Positions 12,708 to 17,916 of a stretch of 17,916 nt of DNA are shown here, piece by piece. Each line of letters opens with the position of its first letter. Position 1 is the stretch's first letter. The stretch is from Candidatus Methylomirabilota bacterium (lineage in GTDB: Bacteria; Methylomirabilota; Methylomirabilia; Methylomirabilales; CSP1-5): the NCBI GenBank assembly GCA_023249165.1, contig JAHFDE010000026.1, positions 1-17,916 of the forward strand, written 5' to 3'. The notes beneath the pieces are model-generated. The model searched no databases, was not told the origin of the DNA, and worked only from the letters and a program-made list of their open reading frames with translations. A program made the position numbers and the translations under genes.

Positions 12708-12793
12708 CCCTCGGCATTCGGGCTTCTTCCCACGCTCATCTCTCCTTGAGAGGACCGTTATCCGTCCGCTCGATCCACCGTAAGGAGACCGAT

Positions 12794-13723
12794 ATGGAGC
12801 TTCACGATATTCTCATCCTCGGCGCGGGCCCGGCCGGCTATACCGCTGCCCTCTATGCGGCGCGGGCGAACCTGAAGCCGCTCCTCATCACCGGGGCCCA
12901 ACCGGGAGGGCAACTGACGACGACCACCATGGTGGAGAACTATCCCGCATTCCCGGATGGGATCATGGGGCCAGAGCTCATGGAGCTCATGCGGAAGCAG
13001 GCGGAGCGCTTCGCGACTCGGATCGTCCATCGGGCGGCGACCAAGGTGAACCTCGGGGCACGACCCTTCACCGTCGAGGCCGAGGGAGAGCGCTTTCGCT
13101 GCCGCGTCCTCATCATCGCCACCGGTGCCTCCCCGAACCTGCTGGGCCTCAAGGCGGAGCAGCAGCTCATGGGGCGTGGCGTCTCGACCTGCGCCACCTG
13201 TGACGGCTATTTCTTCAAGGACCAGGCGGTGGCGGTTGTCGGGGGCGGGGATGCCGCCATGGAAGAGGCGCTGTATCTCTCCAAGCTCTGCAGTACGGTG
13301 ACGGTGATCCACCGACGTGATAAGCTCCGGGCCTCCAAGATCATGCAGGACCGGGCCTTCGCGAATCCCAAGATCGCCTTTCAGTGGGAGCGCGCGGTCG
13401 AGGACATCCTCGGGGATGAGGCGAACGGGGTCAGGGGCATCCGTCTCAGACACGTGAAGAACGAAGAGCGAACCGAGATCGAATGTAACGGAGTCTTCAT
13501 CGCCATCGGGCATAGCCCCAACACCGCCCTGTTCACAGGGCAGCTCCGCATGGATGCACGGGGCTACATCGTCACGGAGGGCGGGACCAGGACGAGCGTT
13601 CCTGGGGTCTTTGCCTGCGGGGATGTCCAGGATCATGTGTATCGTCAGGCAGTGACCGCCGCGGGAAGTGGGTGTATGGCTGCCATGGATGCCGAGCGAT
13701 TTCTCGAGACCGAAGGGGGCTAG
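12794..13723 (+). CDS. trxB: Thioredoxin-disulfide reductase
   Basis: A 309-residue flavoprotein that passes electrons from NADPH through FAD to thioredoxin. Visible sites are the FAD-binding GAGPAGYTAA (10-19), GGQL near 38-41, the redox pair STCATCDGYFF (Cys133 and Cys136), the NADPH-binding VVGGGDAAMEEA (148-159) with HRRDKLRAS (173-181, the phosphate-contact Arg cluster), and GVFACGDVQD (271-280) closing the FAD site. Length and order match low-molecular-weight TrxB. AAGGAGA lies 5-6 nt before the ATG. It follows the rhodanese gene with no clear terminator between, so the two may share a promoter and a thiol/persulfide function. Heptamer array B1 begins 6 nt after the stop. Confidence 0.95.
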   Translation: MELHDILILGAGPAGYTAALYAARANLKPLLITGAQPGGQLTTTTMVENYPAFPDGIMGPELMELMRKQAERFATRIVHRAATKVNLGARPFTVEAEGERFRCRVLIIATGASPNLLGLKAEQQLMGRGVSTCATCDGYFFKDQAVAVVGGGDAAMEEALYLSKLCSTVTVIHRRDKLRASKIMQDRAFANPKIAFQWERAVEDILGDEANGVRGIRLRHVKNEERTEIECNGVFIAIGHSPNTALFTGQLRMDARGYIVTEGGTRTSVPGVFACGDVQDHVYRQAVTAAGSGCMAAMDAERFLETEGG

Positions 13724-13728
13724 AACAG

Positions 13729-13871
13729 CTGTCGGCAGTCCGCTGTCGGCTGTCAGCAATGGGGAGCGAGAACTGTCGGGCTCGGACCGTTAAGTTCAGG
13801 GCGTGGTACTCATGACGGGATCGCTGCCGGCTTTTGGTGTTTTGCTGACTGCTGACTGCCGATGGCTGACA
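13729..13871. repeat. Heptamer array B1 (GCTGAYN), facing arms
   Basis: The left arm has CTGTCGG, CAGTCCG, CTGTCGG, CTGTCAG (13729-13756), then the decayed unit CAATGGG. The right arm has GCTGACT, GCTGACT, GCCGATG, GCTGACA (13844-13871). The arms are near reverse complements and enclose about 80 nt of unique sequence with no gene. The array fills the gap between trxB and the barrel protein gene. Confidence 0.7.
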
Positions 13872-13890
13872 GCTCCCCAGGGGGGCACCG

Positions 13891-14511
13891 ATGGCGACGC
13901 TCCTCCAGCTCGTCCTGGACGGGCCAGATCGGGGGGGTTCCCTGGAGATGGCGCGTCAGTTGGCTGACCTGGTGGACGCCTTTGAGCTTGGTCCCCGGCT
14001 GCTCCAGGCCGAGGGCCCGGCATTCGTGAACGTGCTGAGGGGCACGGTCCCGGACCGGCCGGTGGCATGCTGGGCCGAGACCGAGGCGGACGCCCAGGCG
14101 CTCCTCGAGGTTGGGGTCGAGGGGCTCACCGTCCCGGCCTCTCTGTCGGACGAGGCCCTCTCGGCAATCGTCTTCGGGTGCCGGCAGGCCGGACGGCGTA
14201 TGCTGCTTGATTGCAGCAGCCTCGCTGACCCAGCGGCAGCGCAGGCGCGCTTCAGGAGGCTCAAGCCGGATCTTGTGAAGATCCCGGTCATGGTCAACCT
14301 CCGGGAGGTCATGGCCGGGCTGAGGGACCTGGAAATCCCTGTGGCTTTCAGCGCTGGCTGGAGTGTCGCCCAAGTCCCGTGGCTCCTCCTCTACCGGCCG
14401 GTCGCTCTGATCGCCGGGGCGGTAGTGACCGCTGTTCCCGAGCCGAGACGGATCGTCGAGGCCATCCGCGCAAGGATGACGGTGACCCCGACGATGAGTC
14501 ACTTCTACTGA
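13891..14511 (+). CDS. HPS/KGPDC-type TIM-barrel protein with altered active site
   Basis: A 206-residue protein matching the outline of the orotidine-phosphate decarboxylase suprafamily branch with hexulose-6-phosphate synthase and 3-keto-gulonate-6-phosphate decarboxylase. The opening LQLVLDGPDRGGSLEMARQL keeps the beta-1 Asp (D10), and FELGPRLLQAEG keeps the EVGTPLI-like strand (E32). The key DxKxxD stretch of beta-3 (typically ADLKTMDAG) is here VACWAETEAD (58-67), so the acidic and Lys catalytic residues are gone. Later strands (LVKIPVMV, PVAFSAGWS, ALIAGAVVTA with EPRRIVEAI) follow the family layout. It is probably a non-enzymatic or repurposed barrel. It sits between heptamer arrays B1 and B2. 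Assignment rests on fold pattern only. Confidence 0.6.
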   Translation: MATLLQLVLDGPDRGGSLEMARQLADLVDAFELGPRLLQAEGPAFVNVLRGTVPDRPVACWAETEADAQALLEVGVEGLTVPASLSDEALSAIVFGCRQAGRRMLLDCSSLADPAAAQARFRRLKPDLVKIPVMVNLREVMAGLRDLEIPVAFSAGWSVAQVPWLLLYRPVALIAGAVVTAVPEPRRIVEAIRARMTVTPTMSHFY

Positions 14512-14515
14512 TCAG

Positions 14516-14599
14516 CTGTCAGCTATCCGCTGTCAGCGGTCAGCACGGGACGTGAGTTCATTGCTGACGGCTGATTGCTGACTGCCGACAGCTTTTTTT
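14516..14599. repeat. Heptamer array B2 (GCTGAYN) ending in T7
   Basis: The left arm is CTGTCAG, CTATCCG, CTGTCAG, CGGTCAG (14516-14543). The right arm is GCTGACG, GCTGATT, GCTGACT, GCCGACA (14563-14590), followed by GC and seven T residues (14593-14599). The arms pair imperfectly around about 19 nt. A hairpin followed by T7 has the form of an intrinsic terminator, yet the cupin ATG is only 11 nt further on. It starts 4 nt after the stop of the barrel gene. Confidence 0.7.
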
Positions 14600-14610
14600 C
14601 GGGTGTCCGG

Positions 14611-14934
14611 ATGCGGTGGGTCAAGCTGGAGGACATTCAACGGTTCTCTCCCGAGAAGATGGTCAAGGCCTCTCTCTTGGAGACCGATCGCTTCTTCTTG
14701 GACCTCTATTGTTTCGAGCCGGGACAGTCCCAGAAACCGCATTCTCATGCGGACTCGGACAAGGTCTATGTCGTTTGTGAAGGCGAGGGGAGATTCCGGG
14801 TCGGGAAGGAGGAGCGTGATTTAGGTGCGGCTTCGGCGATCCTGGCCCCTGCCGGCGTGGAGCACGGGGTGGTTAACCGGGGGCCGGGCCGGCTGGTCCT
14901 GTTGGTCTTCATGGCACCGAAACCGAGGCACTGA
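14611..14934 (+). CDS. Small cupin-domain protein, 107 aa
   Basis: A single cupin barrel. Motif 1 is PGQSQKPHSHADSDKVYVV (His44 and His46; the usual Glu place holds Lys51, with Asp50 beside it) and motif 2 is PAGVEHGVVN (His85). Three His could still bind a metal, and a DK.Y variant of motif 1 is, from memory, common in one group of small cupins of unknown function. The start at 14611 was chosen because the longer frame from 14575 runs through heptamer array B2. The ribosome site is poor. The gene starts only 11 nt after a terminator-like T tract, so expression may depend on read-through or on folding of that array. ThiI starts 8 nt downstream, so the two are coupled. Confidence 0.82.
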   Translation: MRWVKLEDIQRFSPEKMVKASLLETDRFFLDLYCFEPGQSQKPHSHADSDKVYVVCEGEGRFRVGKEERDLGAASAILAPAGVEHGVVNRGPGRLVLLVFMAPKPRH

Positions 14935-14942
14935 GGTGTCTG

Positions 14943-16112
14943 ATGACATTCCTCTTGGTCCACTATCACGAAATCGCACTGAAGGCCCGCAATCGCCCCC
15001 TCTTCGTGAACCGGCTTGTCCACAACCTGAAACGGGCCACGGCCGACCTCCCCGTGGGTCGCATCCGAAAGCTGACAGGGCGCGTCCTGCTCGAGCTTGG
15101 GGATGAGCGCTCGGCTGGACTCGTTACAGACCGGATCCGCCAGGTCTTTGGGGTGGCCAACTGCTCTGTGGCCCATCGCTCGGCCCTGAGCCTTGATGCC
15201 CTGCAGGAGACGGCCGAACGTGTCCTGACGAGACGGTCCTTTCAGACATTCCGGGTGACCGCCCGCCGGGCCTACAAGGCCTTCCCCCTCACTTCCCAGC
15301 AGCTCAACGAAGCCTTAGGCACCTTCGTCCTGAGGCGCTTTCCGACCAGGGTGGACCTGAAAAACCCCGAGCTGACCCTCTTTATCGAGATCCTGCCGAC
15401 GGAGGCCTTCCTCTATCTCGAAAAGGTTCCCGGACCAGGCGGACTCCCCGTGGGGGTCGCCGGAAGGGTCCTCGCCCTGATCTCCGGCGGCATCGACTCT
15501 CCGGTGGCGGCCTATCGGATGATGCGGCGGGGATGTCTCGTGAGTTTTCTCCACTTCCACGGCGCGCCCTTCCTGGATCGGCGGACCCAGGAGAAGGTGA
15601 GGGAGATCGTCAGGCTCCTCACGCGCTTTCAATACACCTCTCGGCTCACGCTGGTTCCGTTCGGCGAGGTCCAGCAGGAGGTGGTAGTGAATGCCCCTGC
15701 GCCGTACCGAGTCCTCCTCTACCGGCGTCTGATGGCCCGGATCGCGGAGCACCTGGCGGGCCTAGAGGGGGCCAAGGCGTTAGTCACGGGTGAGAGTCTC
15801 GGGCAGGTGGCCTCCCAGACCCTCGAGAACCTTACGGTGATCGAAGAGGCGGTGAGACTTCTAGTGCTGCGCCCGCTGATCGGCATGGACAAAGAGGAGA
15901 TCTCGGCGCAGGCCAGAGAAATCGGGACGTATGAGATCTCTATCCAGCCGGACCAGGACTGCTGTACTCTCTTCGTCCCGCGCCATCCGGCGACCCGCGC
16001 CACCCTGGAGGAGATCGGGAGGGCGGAACTCACCCTCGACATCGACCGCCTGGTGAAGATGAGCGTGGAGCGGGCGGAGCACGAGGAATGTGCGTTTCCG
16101 GAGGCCTCATGA
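14943..16112 (+). CDS. thiI: tRNA 4-thiouridine synthase ThiI, without rhodanese domain
   Basis: A 389-residue enzyme that adenylates U8 of tRNA and replaces its oxygen with sulfur; it can also serve thiamine thiazole synthesis. The N-terminal ferredoxin-like and THUMP domains cover about 1-165. The AANH/PP-loop domain has the ATP motif ALISGGIDSPVAA (178-190), then GESLGQVASQT (283-293) and the conserved DCCTLFVPRHP (339-349, Cys340 and Cys341). It ends soon after, lacking the C-terminal rhodanese domain of the enterobacterial enzyme, as in Bacillus and archaeal forms. A separate sulfur carrier such as a cysteine desulfurase or rhodanese is then required. GAGGTG overlaps the cupin stop, 4-5 nt before the ATG. 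Confidence 0.95.
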   Translation: MTFLLVHYHEIALKARNRPLFVNRLVHNLKRATADLPVGRIRKLTGRVLLELGDERSAGLVTDRIRQVFGVANCSVAHRSALSLDALQETAERVLTRRSFQTFRVTARRAYKAFPLTSQQLNEALGTFVLRRFPTRVDLKNPELTLFIEILPTEAFLYLEKVPGPGGLPVGVAGRVLALISGGIDSPVAAYRMMRRGCLVSFLHFHGAPFLDRRTQEKVREIVRLLTRFQYTSRLTLVPFGEVQQEVVVNAPAPYRVLLYRRLMARIAEHLAGLEGAKALVTGESLGQVASQTLENLTVIEEAVRLLVLRPLIGMDKEEISAQAREIGTYEISIQPDQDCCTLFVPRHPATRATLEEIGRAELTLDIDRLVKMSVERAEHEECAFPEAS

Positions 16113-16190
16113 CCACGACCGACCTCTGCCGGAGGATCTGGAGCCTGCTCGGCGCACGTCGCCCGATGGATGGACACAGGGGGTGAAAGT

Positions 16191-16382
16191 ATGACGAGGG
16201 CCTTAATCGTGCTGGCCGCTCTCGGGATTGGGGTCCTGCTGGCAGCCGGTGTGGTGGGGTTTCTCGCCCTCTACGGGTCGCTTCCGCTCCATGTGCACAT
16301 CGCCTTGGCGATGCTGGGGGCGATCCTCTCTATCGCGGCGAATGCCGGGGTCATCATCTATCTCACCTCCCGCAAGGAGTGA
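16191..16382 (+). CDS. Small two-TM membrane protein, 63 aa
   Basis: The protein starts MTRALIVLAALGIGVLLAAG and has two hydrophobic helices, about 4-27 and 35-58, separated by a short LPLHVHIAL turn, and a basic end (TSRKE). The ATG at 16191 has GGGGGTG about 6 nt before it; the upstream in-frame start at 16170 lacks a ribosome site. It begins 78 nt after thiI on the same strand and is probably the last gene of the cupin-thiI transcript. The function is unknown. Short two-TM proteins of this style, with a His at the start of the second helix, are widespread in environmental bacteria. It converges on the next gene with only 25 nt between and no clear terminator. Confidence 0.6.
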   Translation: MTRALIVLAALGIGVLLAAGVVGFLALYGSLPLHVHIALAMLGAILSIAANAGVIIYLTSRKE

Positions 16383-16407
16383 CGCACCCCTTCCGGGCCC
16401 CCTGGCC

Positions 16408-16746
16408 TCATGCCTTGTCCTCGTGTCGCTTCTGCATCCCCCGTGTTCTCCCCCGGACCCACTCCTCGAAGGGCGTCGAGTCTTTGGCGAGGGGGACGAA
16501 CTCCCCATCGATGTAGCGGTGGTTGAGGACCACCGGGATCCACCGGATCCAGGCTTCCCGGTCGGAGATCATCTGGGCCCTCAACGTCCCCGTCTCCAGG
16601 TCCATCTTGAAACCGGTCGGGATCGCCGAGAGCATCTCGAAGGCCTCCTGAGAGATGGGGAGACAGTGCGTCCCGAGGGCGACATCCGAGCGCTCCCGGG
16701 AGAATCCCTGGATCGATCCGTCATCAGCGTAGTAGACGTAGGCCAT
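16408..16746 (-). CDS. Hypothetical soluble protein, 112 aa
   Basis: Not recognised. The protein begins MAYVYYADDGSIQGFSRERS, has no TM or signal peptide, contains a strand-like middle (TGFKMDLETGTLRAQMISDRE) and ends in a very basic helix (EWVRGRTRGMQKRHEDK). The pattern of aromatic strands at the start and a DGEFVPL segment near residue 80 suggests a small beta-rich fold, but no motif allows a function call. The ATG at 16746 has GGAG at about 6 nt. It starts 19 nt after the stop of the PpiD/SurA-like gene on the same strand, so they likely form a two-gene operon. The G+C and third-position bias match the main chromosome. Confidence 0.6.
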   Translation of the reverse strand: MAYVYYADDGSIQGFSRERSDVALGTHCLPISQEAFEMLSAIPTGFKMDLETGTLRAQMISDREAWIRWIPVVLNHRYIDGEFVPLAKDSTPFEEWVRGRTRGMQKRHEDKA

Positions 16747-16765
16747 CGCGACTCCGAACGAGGGG

Positions 16766-17770
16766 CTATCCGAGCTCCTGAGTCACGTCGATCTTGGACC
16801 GTCGCCTGACCTCGTGGATCCAGGCCACCCACAGCTGTAGCCGTTTCTCCGACAAGAGCTTTTGCGTCCAGGTCTCTTTCTCCCGTTCAAAGGCCTGGCG
16901 GGGCACGGCCTCGCGATCAAGAAGGCGAATCAGGAAGACCGACTTGCCCCCCTCGACCACGGGGCTCCACTCCCCCTTCTTCAGCCGGAGGATGGCCAGA
17001 TGAAAGGCTCGGTTGTCCGGGGGCTCCGCGACGGCCGCGCCGAAGACAAAGGGGTCCGGCCGTTTCACCTTTAGGCCTGAATTTTGCAACAGAGTTTCCC
17101 AGGGCGTTCCCTGCTGGCCGACCTGGCCTTGGAGGTTCTCGAGGCGGGCCTTGTTCTCGGCTGACCGAGGGAGGCTGACGTAGGCGACGCGGACCTTCTC
17201 CTTGGCCGTGCGGAAGGCCTCCCAGGCCTCCGCCTCCGAGACCTTGGCGGACGCCTGAATGAGGGTGGCAAGCTTCTGCTGGAGGAGGCCCTGGCGAATC
17301 GCGTCTTCGTATCGCTCCGGGGTCAGGCGATTTGCCTCGAGGAGTCGGCGATACCGCTCTGGGCGGAATTTTCCCTCTTCGGCGAAGAGGGGGTTCTCCA
17401 TGACGACGGCGGCGAGCTCCTCGCGGGAGACGCGCAGGCCGTGCCGCTCTGCCTCTTGGAGGAGCAGGCGGGAGGTGATGAGGCCGTCGAGGACCCGGTA
17501 GGGAAGGTTCAGCTCTCGCGCCAGATCCTCGTTCCACCGGTCGCCGTACATTTGGCGAAGCGCCTCGCGCTCCTGGTCGTAGGCCCGCTGGAACTCCAGC
17601 CGGGAGATGCGCTCCCCGTTGACGGTGGCCGCGACGGCAGCATCACGGCCGCCCCCGCGGCCGGCGGATTGCATGCCCCAGACGAGGAAGATGGTCGCGA
17701 TGAAGGAGGCGATCACCAGCCACAGGGTGATGCTGAGGTACTTGATGTTGTGGCGTATGGAGCGGAGCAT
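16766..17770 (-). CDS. Membrane-anchored SurA-N/PpiD-like chaperone lacking a parvulin domain
   Basis: A 334-residue protein beginning MLRSIRHNIKYLSITLWLVI, with one N-terminal TM (about 11-32) followed by a Gly-rich linker. A SurA_N/PpiD helical chaperone domain covers about 45-200, with ATVNGERISRLEFQRAYDQE and LITSRLLLQEAERHGLRVS as typical landmarks. The C-terminal part (GEWSPVVEGGKSVFLIRLLDREAV, then a long helix) looks like the end of PpiD, but the parvulin PPIase domain (GGDLGW-type motif) that normally lies between is missing. It probably assists folding of secreted proteins at the periplasmic face of the inner membrane. The start at 17770 has GGGAGAG at 6 nt; the longer frame to 17842 would add a non-TM leader. 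Confidence 0.82.
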   Translation of the reverse strand: MLRSIRHNIKYLSITLWLVIASFIATIFLVWGMQSAGRGGGRDAAVAATVNGERISRLEFQRAYDQEREALRQMYGDRWNEDLARELNLPYRVLDGLITSRLLLQEAERHGLRVSREELAAVVMENPLFAEEGKFRPERYRRLLEANRLTPERYEDAIRQGLLQQKLATLIQASAKVSEAEAWEAFRTAKEKVRVAYVSLPRSAENKARLENLQGQVGQQGTPWETLLQNSGLKVKRPDPFVFGAAVAEPPDNRAFHLAILRLKKGEWSPVVEGGKSVFLIRLLDREAVPRQAFEREKETWTQKLLSEKRLQLWVAWIHEVRRRSKIDVTQELG

Positions 17771-17916
17771 CAGATCTCTCCCGGAGACGCACCAGCAAAG
17801 AGGATACCCAATGGTCCGGCCGACCCGCAACACTTTTTCCATGTCCGGCGCCCCAGGGGGGAAAGCCCTTGTCTTTGCATGGGGGCTATGCTAATCATCT
17901 ATCCGCACTGGGTGTG

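Noticed and set aside
12758..13759. 333-codon minus-strand frame over trxB
   Set aside because: Antisense shadow of a certain gene; no motif and no ribosome site of note.
11714..14599. CRISPR array
   Set aside because: The repeats are 7 bp, degenerate and contiguous, without spacers of constant length and without cas genes.
16109..16186. 25-codon frame starting in the ATGA overlap after thiI
   Set aside because: The overlap suggests coupling, but the peptide (MTTTDLCRRIWSLLGARRPM and five more residues) has no feature and no strong ribosome site; too little support.
17869..17897. Plus-strand promoter near the right edge (TTGTCT, 17-nt spacer, TAATCA)
   Set aside because: The -10 match is poor and no downstream gene is visible in the window.

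Overview
The window is GC-rich bacterial chromosomal DNA. Most of it is roughly 63-70% G+C by eye, with good Shine-Dalgarno sites, several GTG starts and tight gene spacing. There is no rRNA, tRNA, CRISPR array or phage module. Gene content (LemA/DUF2207 pair, endonuclease Q, PilZ, ThiI without a rhodanese domain, a PpiD/SurA-like anchor protein) and the many hypothetical proteins suggest an uncultivated environmental lineage such as NC10/Methylomirabilota or Rokubacteria. That placement is an inference from overall style and is not proven here.

Layout. (1) 1-81, minus: the N-terminus of a BNR/sialidase-like propeller protein that runs off the left edge. (2) About 160-2550, minus: a lower-GC patch (about 45-52% in sampled lines) of small membrane proteins, a TPR lipoprotein, a BamE-like protein and an attC-like half-site that ends a truncated membrane ORF. 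It looks like an acquired, cassette-like cluster. (3) 2621-4917, minus: lemA followed by a DUF2207 protein. (4) 5101-5763, minus: a CPBP intramembrane protease with a perfect hairpin against its ribosome binding site. (5) 6104-7088, plus: an autoregulated TetR repressor with a clear promoter and operator, then a small Cys-rich protein. (6) 7085-7335: a MITE-like inverted-repeat element. (7) 7475-9057, plus: endonuclease Q followed at once by a histone-H1-like basic protein, a plausible DNA-repair operon. (8) 9276-12198, plus: a DHA2 drug exporter, a cytosolic protein built of exact 35-residue repeats, and a PilZ c-di-GMP receptor. (9) 12279-16382, plus: rhodanese, thioredoxin reductase, a decayed HPS/KGPDC-type TIM barrel, a cupin, ThiI and a two-TM protein, suggesting a sulfur/thiol theme. 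(10) 16408-17770, minus: an unknown protein and a membrane-anchored PpiD/SurA-N protein.

The most unusual features are non-coding. Four successive intergenic gaps between 11.7 and 14.6 kb are filled with degenerate 7-bp repeats. In three of them the repeats form facing forward and reverse arms, and the repeat family changes from ACCGAYN to GCTGAYN along the region. One array runs in constant 7-bp register from the stop codon of one gene to 2 nt before the start of the next, apart from a 15-nt spacer between its arms. Another ends in T7 just upstream of a start codon. The 35-residue repeat protein lies directly beside the first array and is the best candidate for an undescribed protein family.
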